Assembly: GCA_024742755.1 (NCBI GenBank)
Contig: JANSXW010000009.1
Location: forward strand, 1-64,000
Direction of reading: 5' to 3'
Length of the DNA: 64,000 nucleotides
Source of the DNA: a bacterium
GTDB lineage: Bacteria; Bacteroidota; Bacteroidia; Chitinophagales; Saprospiraceae
Part shown: positions 45,700 to 53,621 of the stretch, piece after piece
Numbering within the stretch: the first letter of the stretch is position 1
How the letters are laid out: every line of letters starts with the position of its first letter
Notes under the pieces: generated by a model
What the model was told of the DNA's origin: nothing
Seen by the model: the letters and a program-made list of their open reading frames with translations, nothing else
Databases searched by the model: none
Position numbers and translations under genes: made by a program

Positions 45700-46700
45700 C
45701 AAATAGACAAGACATACTGGAGAGCGCCTTTGCCAGCTTGCGCAGCGAGTTGGGAAAGAAATTAAATTGGAAGGGTTTTCGTACTCATTCTGAAAACCAG
45801 TGGTATGATGCTGTATTTATAGTGGAGGGGAAAAAGGTATATGTAATTGCAAAAAACGAGGTGAGGCCTCATCAGCTTGCTCATTTTCAAACCTTAAAAA
45901 AGAAATGGGACAATGTTCTGGTTACGGGGACTTACATTACTCCCAATTCCAAAAAGATACTCAAGGAACAGGGGATAAATTACGTAGATGGAGGAGGGAA
46001 TATGTTTTTTGAGCTAGATCCTATCTATATTCATCTAGAGGGACGTCGCAATACACCCTACAAGGACAACCAAAAAGATCAGGTGTTTTCCAAAACCGGG
46101 GTTAAAATAGTTTTTCAATTCTTGTTGAATCCAAATTTGATCAACGCTACTTACCGGGACATCACAAATTCTACAGGAGCCTCGTTGGGGACCGTGTCTA
46201 AGGTTATGAAGGGGCTGAAAGAGGAGGGCTTAGTCATCCAGCTAAACGAAAAGGAATGGATTATCAAAGATTATGACGAATTGCTTCATCGTTGGCGAGG
46301 TGGCTATCTGGAAAAATTAAAACCATCATTGTTTGTTAAGCGATATCGCTCTGTCCAACGCGATTTTTATACGGAGTGGAAAAAGCTAGCTCTTACGAGC
46401 GAATCACAATGGGGAGGAGAGCCTGCCGCAGATATACTGACTGGCTATTTGAAACCGGAACAGTTTACAGTGTACACCGATGAACCGCAGCAGGATATCA
46501 TGAAACGGTACAGATGGGTTCCGGATAACGAAGGTGATATTTATTTGTACAGAAGGTTTTGGGAGGAGCTTCCCATCGAAGCCATCGAAAAGGTGGTGCC
46601 AGCTCCATTAGTCTATGCCGACCTCATGGACACAGACGACAGCAGGTGCATTGAAACGGCCAAAATCATTTATGAGCAATATTTATCAAAATATAAGTAG
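45693..46700 (+). CDS. abiEi: AbiEi-family antitoxin (type IV toxin-antitoxin)
   Basis: The 335-residue product matches the AbiEi antitoxin family of Bacteroidota. An N-terminal domain (about 1-120) has VYVIAKNEVRPHQLAHFQTL and GINYVDGGGNMFFEL. A winged-helix segment follows (about 130-185; YRDITNSTGASLGTVSKVMKGLKEEGLV). AbiEi both represses the operon and counters the toxin indirectly. The ATG at 45693 is preferred to one 10 codons upstream because the operator palindrome covers the upstream start. The toxin gene overlaps its 3' end by 29 bp. Confidence 0.85.
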   Translation: MNTNRQDILESAFASLRSELGKKLNWKGFRTHSENQWYDAVFIVEGKKVYVIAKNEVRPHQLAHFQTLKKKWDNVLVTGTYITPNSKKILKEQGINYVDGGGNMFFELDPIYIHLEGRRNTPYKDNQKDQVFSKTGVKIVFQFLLNPNLINATYRDITNSTGASLGTVSKVMKGLKEEGLVIQLNEKEWIIKDYDELLHRWRGGYLEKLKPSLFVKRYRSVQRDFYTEWKKLALTSESQWGGEPAADILTGYLKPEQFTVYTDEPQQDIMKRYRWVPDNEGDIYLYRRFWEELPIEAIEKVVPAPLVYADLMDTDDSRCIETAKIIYEQYLSKYK

Positions 46701-47520
46701 TTACGCGTTTGAAGAGCACCGGGAAGCACTTCTAAGTTTGCTGAAGGTGTTTGGTTCACACTCCATACGTTTCTTTTTGATCGGAGCGCAGGCCAAGGAC
46801 GTACATTTCCTTCGACAGGGGATTAAGCCTTCCCGAAGTACTCAGGATATTGACTTTGCCGTAATGGTGGATTCCATGCAAAAGTATGATGAATTAAAAG
46901 CCATACTTGTAGATAATGGGTTTCAAAAAACGAGAGAACCCTATCGATTAGACTGGGAGGAGGGAAAAACCATAATTGACTTACTACCATTTGGGCACAT
47001 TGAGGAGAACCATACCGTAAATTTTGATCAAAGGCATATTGAATTATCCGTACTTGGGCTCAGAGAGGTAAACACAGAGGTGGAAAAGTTTTATTTTGAT
47101 GAAAATTCGTCCATTTCTATCCCAATGCCTCCCCTTCATGGGCTATTTCTTCTAAAGCTTCTTTCTTGGAATGAACAGAAACTGACCAGAGAAAAGGATT
47201 TACAAGATATCAACCAGATTCTTGAAAGTTATTGGGATTTTATAGAGGAAGAGGCCTATGAACAACATACCGACCTTTTCAATGATGAGTTCGAAATAGA
47301 TAGAGCAGGGGCTAGGATTCTGGGTAGGCATTTGCAGGTTACAGTTAACAAATCAAAAACGCTGCGTGCCCAAGTTGTAAAAATACTAGAGGAACAAACT
47401 GCGCAAACTGGAACTTTGGGACCTATGCTCAAGACGATGGCGCTTGAAAGCGGTAGATCTATCGACGCAGTCAGGAATATGCTGGGCGAAGTGATGATAG
47501 GTTTAAAGGAAGTGACCTGA
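46672..47520 (+). CDS. abiEii: AbiEii-family nucleotidyltransferase toxin
   Basis: The 282-residue product is an AbiEii/AbiGii nucleotidyltransferase-like toxin. Its N terminus has FFLIGAQAKDVHF and the metal-binding RSTQDIDFAV (the NTase Asp-x-Asp). An AbiEii-type helical C-terminal half follows. AbiE systems abort phage infection; characterised toxins use nucleotides to modify RNA. It follows its antitoxin with a 29-bp overlap, the usual layout. Codon use is AT-rich compared with the flanking metal genes, hinting at transfer. Confidence 0.85.
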   Translation: MSNIYQNISSYAFEEHREALLSLLKVFGSHSIRFFLIGAQAKDVHFLRQGIKPSRSTQDIDFAVMVDSMQKYDELKAILVDNGFQKTREPYRLDWEEGKTIIDLLPFGHIEENHTVNFDQRHIELSVLGLREVNTEVEKFYFDENSSISIPMPPLHGLFLLKLLSWNEQKLTREKDLQDINQILESYWDFIEEEAYEQHTDLFNDEFEIDRAGARILGRHLQVTVNKSKTLRAQVVKILEEQTAQTGTLGPMLKTMALESGRSIDAVRNMLGEVMIGLKEVT

Positions 47521-47577
47521 GCTACAACGGTTCTAAAAAGAAAACCCCAGGCAAAACACCCAGGGCCCTCTCTTTTT

Positions 47578-47973
47578 TTAGTGGTTATGCCCTTCGTGAT
47601 CGTGGTCATGATCATGCCCATCTTCATGGTGGTGGTCATGCCCGTCCTCGTGCATATGCCCGTCAGTCGGCATGTTCTCATTTTTGACGTAGTCCATACC
47701 GCAGACCGGGCACTCTCCCGGCTTATCGCTGCCGCTGCCGTCGCAGTGCATGGGGCAGATGTAGGCAGAGGTGTATTCCGGGCCCTGCTTGGCCGCATCA
47801 GCATCCGCTTCCATATGGTCACCCTCGTGCATATGGCCGTCCTCATGCATGTGCTCGGTCTCTTCGGTGGCGGCATTGTCATTGGCGGTGTCTGCATTTC
47901 CGCCGCAGGCGCTGAGCAATAGCGAAAGGGCGAATAATGGCAAAATGGTCTTCAGAAAATTCAAGTTTTTCAT
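47578..47973 (-). CDS. Lipoprotein with heavy-metal-binding domain and His-rich tail
   Basis: The 131-residue product has a lipoprotein signal with lipobox LLSAC, then an acidic His/Met region. A heavy-metal-binding domain follows (YICPMHCDGSGS..PGECPVCGMDY, about 72-98). The tail has over a dozen His in HDH/HED repeats. It probably binds Cu, Ag or Zn in the periplasm. The ATG at 47973 begins the lipoprotein signal. It is the last gene of the minus-strand metal cluster, downstream of the CusB-like adaptor, separated by about 150 bp. Confidence 0.8.
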   Translation of the reverse strand: MKNLNFLKTILPLFALSLLLSACGGNADTANDNAATEETEHMHEDGHMHEGDHMEADADAAKQGPEYTSAYICPMHCDGSGSDKPGECPVCGMDYVKNENMPTDGHMHEDGHDHHHEDGHDHDHDHEGHNH

Positions 47974-48127
47974 GTTTTGAATGATTGTGTGCTCCCTGCG
48001 GGAGTGGTGAACGAATAGGTTTTTTCTTTTTAAATCAAGCTTCATAATCTGTACCCTGCCACCCTTAAATGAGGGGTCAAAAGGCTACTACAAACCTGGC
48101 AGATACTCCATTTTAAGCCATCCAATT

Positions 48128-49882
48128 TCACTCCGCCGGCAGCGTTTCCTCTACCGTGCCACAGGCCAGCATCTCATCCCCGAAGTAAGGGTTGCGGATC
48201 TCCTGCACATCGCTGATCCAGTCTGCACCTTCCCAGTCAAAAGCCATCGGGCAGTGCTGTACGTAGTAGGTCTGCTCCGCTGCTCCGAATGCCTTCACCG
48301 TGCTGATAAGGGCCTGGGAAAGGAAATCAAATTGCGTACGCTGTTCGGCGACCGCTTCCGTTTCGGCGACCTGCTTGCTATGGGCCATCAGCGCGCCGCG
48401 TTGCTGACGCCAGTATTCCAGGGCCTCACCGGTGATGCCATCGCTGCTGATGCCTTCCACGGCATCCGTAAATGCCTTTGCCTGCACGGCGGCAGTCTCT
48501 GCATTGGTGGCTACCAGCGCATCCTTAAGGCGAAGATACGCCTCAATGGCATTGCCCAGCTGCTGTTTGAAAATCTTTGGGGCCGCTGCCCGGTAATTGG
48601 GGGCCTCTTTCGCTCCGCCCGCTACTTTAATTTGGATATCGCGGTTCATCATACTCGCCTGATTGTTGAGCTGTGCGGCGGCATCAATAGAGAAATTGCC
48701 GTAAGTCACCACCTCCTCGCCTGCTTCCAGCCCGTCTGTTACGCGGTAGCGGTCTCCCTTGGCCTCTCCCAGTTCCAGTTCCCGGTATTGGAAAGTCGGA
48801 ATATCGGTATCCGGTACTCTGACATACACCACCGAGCGCTCGCCGGTCCAGAGCACGGCAGATTTGGGCACGGTCAGCGCCAGTTGTTCTCCGGTCGTTT
48901 CGCCCAGCAGCTCCCCGGTCACCAGCATTTCCGGCTTGAGCTTCCCGTTGGGGTTGCGCACTTCGGTGCGTACCGCCACCACCCGCCGGTCTTTGTCGAT
49001 GAGTGGGTCAATGAAGGTGACCCTTCCGGAAAAGCGTTGCCCGGGTACGGCAGGCGTGGAAAAAGTAATGCGGTCGCCTACCTCAATTTGCGGCAGGTCT
49101 TCCTCATAAGCATCGAAGACGGCCCAGACGGTACTGAGGTTCATCAGGTCAAAGAGCGACTCTCCCTGCGCCACATAGTCTCCAACGGCTACCCGGCGCT
49201 GCGTCACCACACCACTTTCGGTAGCGTAAAGCGGGAAGGTCTCCTGTATTTCGCCACTTTCGATGATTTCATTGATCTGCTCCGGTGCAATCTTCCAGTA
49301 CCGCAGCTTATTGCGGGCGGCTTCCAACAGCCTGGGGTTGACCTCCTGCAGCTTGACAGCTTCCAGGAGTTCCCGCTGCGCTGCGATCAGGTCCGGGGCG
49401 TAGAGTTCCGCCAGTTTTTGGCCTTTGTACACCTGCTCGCCGGTGAAGGACACATAGAGCTTTTCGATGCGGCCTGGCACCTGCGCTACCTGGCTTGAGG
49501 CCCGGCGCTCATCGGCCTGCACTTTGCCGCTAAGCTGCAGGGTTGTGCCTGCCTCAGTTGCTGATTCTCCCACTATCGTAGTCTGAATATTGGCCAGGCG
49601 GGCCGCCTCCCGGGTCATCTCAAAATTGAGCGGGTCATCAGAAGCCATCTCGCTCTGCTGTATCAGGTCCATACCGCAGATGGGGCAGTCGCCCGGCTCG
49701 TCCCGGCGGATTTGCGGGTGCATGGAGCAGGTCCAGGTGGTGCCTGCTGCATCGGATGCCCCGGCTTCGTGATGGTGCGCTGTTTCGGGAGCCGCCGCCC
49801 CGCCGCCGAAGAGCAGGTAGCCGGCACCCAGCCCCACGAGCAGGGCGATCAGGATGAGGAGGGGAACTTTTATTTGTTGCAT
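48128..49882 (-). CDS. RND efflux periplasmic adaptor, CusB-like
   Basis: The 584-residue product has an N-terminal membrane anchor. A heavy-metal-binding domain (WTCSMHPQIRRDEPGDCPICGMD, about 50-73) precedes the HlyD-like adaptor core (about 100-420), with beta-barrel, lipoyl and alpha-hairpin parts. The C-terminal DUF3347-like domain spans about 430-580. The HMBD has CxMHP and CPxCGM, the metal ligands of CusB-type adaptors. It would link the CusA-like pump to the TolC-like channel for Cu/Ag export. The start at 49882 is supported by the anchor sequence. Confidence 0.9.
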   Translation of the reverse strand: MQQIKVPLLILIALLVGLGAGYLLFGGGAAAPETAHHHEAGASDAAGTTWTCSMHPQIRRDEPGDCPICGMDLIQQSEMASDDPLNFEMTREAARLANIQTTIVGESATEAGTTLQLSGKVQADERRASSQVAQVPGRIEKLYVSFTGEQVYKGQKLAELYAPDLIAAQRELLEAVKLQEVNPRLLEAARNKLRYWKIAPEQINEIIESGEIQETFPLYATESGVVTQRRVAVGDYVAQGESLFDLMNLSTVWAVFDAYEEDLPQIEVGDRITFSTPAVPGQRFSGRVTFIDPLIDKDRRVVAVRTEVRNPNGKLKPEMLVTGELLGETTGEQLALTVPKSAVLWTGERSVVYVRVPDTDIPTFQYRELELGEAKGDRYRVTDGLEAGEEVVTYGNFSIDAAAQLNNQASMMNRDIQIKVAGGAKEAPNYRAAAPKIFKQQLGNAIEAYLRLKDALVATNAETAAVQAKAFTDAVEGISSDGITGEALEYWRQQRGALMAHSKQVAETEAVAEQRTQFDFLSQALISTVKAFGAAEQTYYVQHCPMAFDWEGADWISDVQEIRNPYFGDEMLACGTVEETLPAE

Positions 49883-49914
49883 GGTATTTTTAATTTAGAT
49901 CTTAACCTTTGAAA

Positions 49915-50160
49915 ATGATGCTGGAAATTTCTGACCAAATTCTACAAGCCTCTGGTTTGACAGAAGAGGAATTGACCTTGGAGATAGCTGTCGCTTTGTA
50001 CCAGCGAGAGATATTGTCTTTAGGCAAAGCCGCTGAACTCGCCAACCTCCACCGTTTTGCCTTCCAAGCCGCATTATCTGAGCGCCAGGTGCCCGTAAAT
50101 TACGGCCCTGAGGATTTGGAGGCTGATATGGCCACTTTAGATCGTGTACTGCCCTCATAG
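49915..50160 (+). CDS. UPF0175-family small protein (antitoxin-like)
   Basis: The 81-residue product matches UPF0175: ISLGKAAELANLHRFAFQAAL-like core (about 35-57) with a start of hydrophobic helix MLEISDQILQ. UPF0175 members often pair with DUF3368 PIN-domain toxins, but no toxin gene is present here. It lies in the gap between the permease and the CusB-like gene, on the opposite strand. ATG at 49915 or 49918 are both possible starts. Confidence 0.75.
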   Translation: MMLEISDQILQASGLTEEELTLEIAVALYQREILSLGKAAELANLHRFAFQAALSERQVPVNYGPEDLEADMATLDRVLPS

Positions 50161-50176
50161 TTTTGCTCTTTCACTT

Positions 50177-51400
50177 TTATATTAAAAACTTCACCAAGAG
50201 CCCCCCGACCAGCCAGGCATAACTCACATAAGCCAAGTACTTCAGCGTTTGCTCCAGCACTTTGCTCTTGGGCGCCATCTCCTTGTGGTGCATCACATCC
50301 CTGCGGCGGAAAAAGCCGTGGTAGACCAGCCCTGCGGTCAGCAGCAGAAAGCCGAGGTTGAGGAAGAAAGTATAATCGATTTTAAAGTGTTCCGTTTCGG
50401 TGACGCTGACGGCTTTGGGGTCCGGCAGGTAGCCTAGCAAGTCGAAGCCGTAATGCAGCGCCAGGGCCGTGCCGATCAGCGAGCTGAACAGCAAAAACAG
50501 GATAAACAGCGACATCCGCCAGCCGTAGTACTTGGCGTTGATGCGCAGCACCGGAAAAACCACCAGATCGCTGAAGATGAAGGCCATCACCCCGGCAAAG
50601 CTCACGCCTTTGCTGAAAAGCAGCGCCGCCAGCGGTATGTTGCCCATCGAGCCAATGAAGGTCATAAAAGCTGCCACCGGACCGATAATTACATGCTCCA
50701 GCAGGCTGAGGAAGCTGTACTGCGTCACCTCCGGCCCGCTATTGATAAACAGGCTGCGGAAAAAGCTATCCGGCACAAAAGCCGCGACAATGCCTGCGAT
50801 GGTAAAGCCGATGGTGACATCTTTCCACACCATCTTCCACTCCATCACGTACTGTTTGGCAATCTTCGCCCAGCTTTTGGAAGATCGGATTTTTGACTTC
50901 CAGGATTTATCCGAGTCGTCATCTTCTTCCTGTTGTTTCCCGAGGTGCTCCCGCGCATTTTTGATCAGCTTTTTGGGGTTGATGAGCCGGATGATAAGCC
51001 AACTGATGGCAATCAGCAAAATGCCGCCTACGTACTCGCCCACCACAAACTGCCAGCCGAGAAAAATGGAGATGATAATGCCCAGCTCGATCACCAGATT
51101 GGTGGAAGCCAGCAAAAATGCAATAGCCGCAGAGAAGCTCGCCCCCTTCTGGAAAAGCGATTTGGTCGTCGCCAGTGCCGAGAAGCTGCACGAGCTGCTG
51201 ATGAAGCCGAAGAAAGTGCCCAGTAGCATACTTTTGGAGCGGGCGTCGCCCATCGTGCGCTGCATGCGCTCTTCGGTCACCAATATCTGTATCAGGCTGC
51301 TGAGAAAATAGCCGAGGATGAAGGCCCACAGCGCCATCCAGAAAAACCCGGCGCTGGTGTAGGCGGCATTGCCCCAGTTTTGTAGAAAAGTTTGCATCAT
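50177..51400 (-). CDS. Predicted permease (PF03773/ArsP-like)
   Basis: The 407-residue polytopic membrane protein has about 8-10 membrane segments. Motifs include SSCSFSALATTKSLFQKGASFSAAIAFLLASTNLV and the paired half GPVAAFMTFIGSMGNIPLAALLFSKGVSFAGVMAFIFSDLVV, the internal repeat of this permease family. A charged loop (about 175-200) lies between the halves. Family members export arsenicals or are found in metal loci. It sits within the Cu/Ag cluster on the minus strand. The ATG at 51400 is chosen over an upstream extension. Confidence 0.85.
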   Translation of the reverse strand: MMQTFLQNWGNAAYTSAGFFWMALWAFILGYFLSSLIQILVTEERMQRTMGDARSKSMLLGTFFGFISSSCSFSALATTKSLFQKGASFSAAIAFLLASTNLVIELGIIISIFLGWQFVVGEYVGGILLIAISWLIIRLINPKKLIKNAREHLGKQQEEDDDSDKSWKSKIRSSKSWAKIAKQYVMEWKMVWKDVTIGFTIAGIVAAFVPDSFFRSLFINSGPEVTQYSFLSLLEHVIIGPVAAFMTFIGSMGNIPLAALLFSKGVSFAGVMAFIFSDLVVFPVLRINAKYYGWRMSLFILFLLFSSLIGTALALHYGFDLLGYLPDPKAVSVTETEHFKIDYTFFLNLGFLLLTAGLVYHGFFRRRDVMHHKEMAPKSKVLEQTLKYLAYVSYAWLVGGLLVKFLI

Positions 51401-51513
51401 TTGGAGTTTTGATCGTGTGAAAAATGGGTTTGGCGGAAGCGCCAACGATTAGGAGTTTTGGGGTGTTTTTTATATTTTGAAAGCGTTAAATCACATTGCT
51501 TAAAAGTTGTGTT

Positions 51514-52092
51514 ATGGAGGTCTTGGCAAAAAGTATCACTTACGAGGAATTCAGTAGAATGGAATTTCCTGAAGACGACTCCTATATTTATGAACTTATC
51601 AATGGTGAGCTCATGAGAAAGAACGCGCCCTCTGGAGAGCATCAGTACGCTCAATCTGAATTGTTTTACAAAATGATGCACCACGTCTCGGTAAATGGGC
51701 TGGGCAGGGTTTTTGCCTCCCCTACAGCCGTACTCCTCACCGAGTACAGTGCTCCCCAGCCTGACCTTGTCTTCCTCAGTAAGGAAAAAATGTCCCTGTT
51801 TGATCCACAGTGGGGCATCAAGGGCGCACCGGATATCATGGTAGAAATTGTCTCTCCAACTTCTTACAAGCGCGATCATCTGCTCAAGAAGGAGCTGTAT
51901 GCAGCGCACGGCATCCCCGAATACTGGATTGTCGACCCTTCCTACCACTCGGTGGAAGTGTTTGTGCTCCAGGATGGGCGGTACGAGCGCCACGCTTTCG
52001 GCATTGATGGAGAAACAGTAGGGTCGCATGTCTTATCCGGTTTTGAATTAGAGGTTTCTTCGATTTTTATTGATTCCACAACAACTGATTGA
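51514..52092 (+). CDS. Uma2 family endonuclease-fold protein
   Basis: The 192-residue product has the Uma2 core: ITYEEFSRMEFPEDDSYIYELINGELM, AVLLTEYSAPQPDLVFLS, PDIMVEIVSPTSYKRDHLLKKELYAAHGIPEYWIVD and a C-terminal VLSGFELEVSSIF strand. PD-(D/E)XK-type residues (Asp, Glu, Lys) are present. It lies in the gap between the TolC-like and permease genes and runs opposite to them, with a 26-bp tail overlap with the TolC-like gene. The function is unknown. Confidence 0.85.
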   Translation: MEVLAKSITYEEFSRMEFPEDDSYIYELINGELMRKNAPSGEHQYAQSELFYKMMHHVSVNGLGRVFASPTAVLLTEYSAPQPDLVFLSKEKMSLFDPQWGIKGAPDIMVEIVSPTSYKRDHLLKKELYAAHGIPEYWIVDPSYHSVEVFVLQDGRYERHAFGIDGETVGSHVLSGFELEVSSIFIDSTTTD

Positions 52093-53329
52093 TTCTAGCG
52101 ACTGCCAGGTGCCCCGCCACCACCGCACTTAGCCTTTTCAAGTCATACTCAATCAGCTCGCTTTCCAGCCGTAGCAGTTCATCGAAGCTGCGGCCCTGCG
52201 CGCTGTAGGCTTCCTGCAGAATGTCTATGGCAGACTGTGTCAGCCGCCGCTGCCGTGCGTAGAGTTCCAGGCGCAATTGAGCGGTTTCGAAATCAGCGTA
52301 GGCCTGGGCGACGGCAGCCTCAAAACGGGCGTTCAAATCCTGCTTCCGGTCTTCCAGGGCAGCGATTTTTAGCTGTTCCTCCCGTTCTTTAGCCTCAAAT
52401 TTCTCCCGGTAAATGGGCAGGCTCACACTTGCCCGCAGCTGCACGATATCCCGGCCATTGGCATTGAGATTGGCGTCATTGCGCGGCCCGACGAAGATGT
52501 AGTCTGCACCCAGCCCAAAGGAAGGCTTGCCATCCAGTTCATTGAGGCGCATGGCCTGCCGGGCGGCCTCCTGCTGCCAGTCGAGCTGCCGCAGCTTCGG
52601 ATGGGTACGGCGGATGGCAGCAAGCAGGCTGTCTTGCCGAAACGGTAAGCGGGCGGGGGGAAGTTCGCCTGCCATCCGTACATCTGTAGCCGGAGGTCGC
52701 TGCAGTAAGCGATTGAGGATAGCCAATGGCTTGAGTGCTTCGCGCTGCAGTATGGCCAACTCCTGCTCCAGCTCTTCCTGACGGATCTGCACCCGCAGCA
52801 CATCGGCGGTGCTTGCCTTGCCGCTTTCCACTTTGGCTAAAGCCGTAGACTCCAGGGATACTAACAGCGGTAGATTGCGGCGCAGGATTTCCTGCCGTTT
52901 TTCTATCGCATAAAGCTGGTAGTACGCTTGTTCCAGCTCGTAGCGCAGTTCCAGAGCGCGGGCGGCGATCTGCTCGTACACTGCTCTGGCTTTGGTGTTT
53001 TCCAACTCCGCCCGTCCCGGCAGCGTCCCCGGCCAGGGAAAACCCTGCGTGGCCCCGAGGCGGAGCAGCTGCGGCCCCAGGCGGGTCTCCACCGGCAGCG
53101 GAAATCCACCCACGCCTACTTCCGGGTTGGGCAGTTGGCTGACTTGCGGTGCACGCTCCAACGCAGCCTGATACTCCTTCTCCAGCGCCATCAGCTCCGG
53201 CTGCCGCAGCAGGGCGCTGTCGATGAGCTCGGGGAGGGGCTGGGCCAAAGCCGGAGCGCTTAGCCCACAGCTCAATACCACAAAAAGTATTTTTTCCCAC
53301 TTGAAGGGGTAACGAATTTGAATTACCAT
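52067..53329 (-). CDS. TolC-family outer-membrane efflux protein (CusC/CzcC-like)
   Basis: The 420-residue product has a signal peptide ending APALAQ. Long amphipathic helices typical of the outer-membrane factor family follow, in two repeats (about 60-210 and 260-410). It has DKPSFGLGADY-like strand segments. It would be the outer-membrane exit duct of the RND pump. The ATG at 53329 starts the signal sequence. The 3' end overlaps the opposite Uma2 gene. Confidence 0.88.
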   Translation of the reverse strand: MVIQIRYPFKWEKILFVVLSCGLSAPALAQPLPELIDSALLRQPELMALEKEYQAALERAPQVSQLPNPEVGVGGFPLPVETRLGPQLLRLGATQGFPWPGTLPGRAELENTKARAVYEQIAARALELRYELEQAYYQLYAIEKRQEILRRNLPLLVSLESTALAKVESGKASTADVLRVQIRQEELEQELAILQREALKPLAILNRLLQRPPATDVRMAGELPPARLPFRQDSLLAAIRRTHPKLRQLDWQQEAARQAMRLNELDGKPSFGLGADYIFVGPRNDANLNANGRDIVQLRASVSLPIYREKFEAKEREEQLKIAALEDRKQDLNARFEAAVAQAYADFETAQLRLELYARQRRLTQSAIDILQEAYSAQGRSFDELLRLESELIEYDLKRLSAVVAGHLAVARINQLLWNQ

Positions 53330-53354
53330 GGGTTAATTGAATTAAACTGAAGCA

Positions 53355-53579
53355 ATGAAAAAACTGTCCCGCATAAAATTTGATCCTGCCCGGATGGGCG
53401 GCAAGCCCTGCCTTCGCGGTACACGGGTGACTGTGGGTACGGTCGTGGGGCTGTTAGCATCCGGTTATACGAAACAGGATATCCTCGCAGCCTACCCGTA
53501 TCTGGAAACAGAGGACATAACAGAAGCCCTTCAGTACGCTGCGTGGCGAGCGCAGGAAATGGAACCTCCCCTGGCATAA
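53355..53579 (+). CDS. DUF433 family small protein (antitoxin-like)
   Basis: The 74-residue product is a DUF433 protein, with IKFDPARMGGKPCLRGTRVTVGTVVGLLASG and the AYPYLETEDITEALQYAAWRA helix. The family is a HTH-like antitoxin, often next to a DUF5615 PIN-like toxin; no such gene follows here. It lies between the TolC-like and CusA-like genes on the opposite strand. Confidence 0.85.
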   Translation: MKKLSRIKFDPARMGGKPCLRGTRVTVGTVVGLLASGYTKQDILAAYPYLETEDITEALQYAAWRAQEMEPPLA

Positions 53580-53621
53580 GCTTGCGCTTTATCGGCCTCG
53601 TTATTGGATTGGCGTGCTTCC

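Noticed and set aside
47521-47577. Possible terminator between AbiEii and the HMBD lipoprotein
   Set aside because: There is a T run, but the flanking sequence has direct CCCAGG repeats rather than a clean inverted stem.
48254-49498. Open frame of about 410 codons opposite the CusB-like adaptor
   Set aside because: The sense frame carries the HMBD and adaptor motifs; the antisense frame has none.
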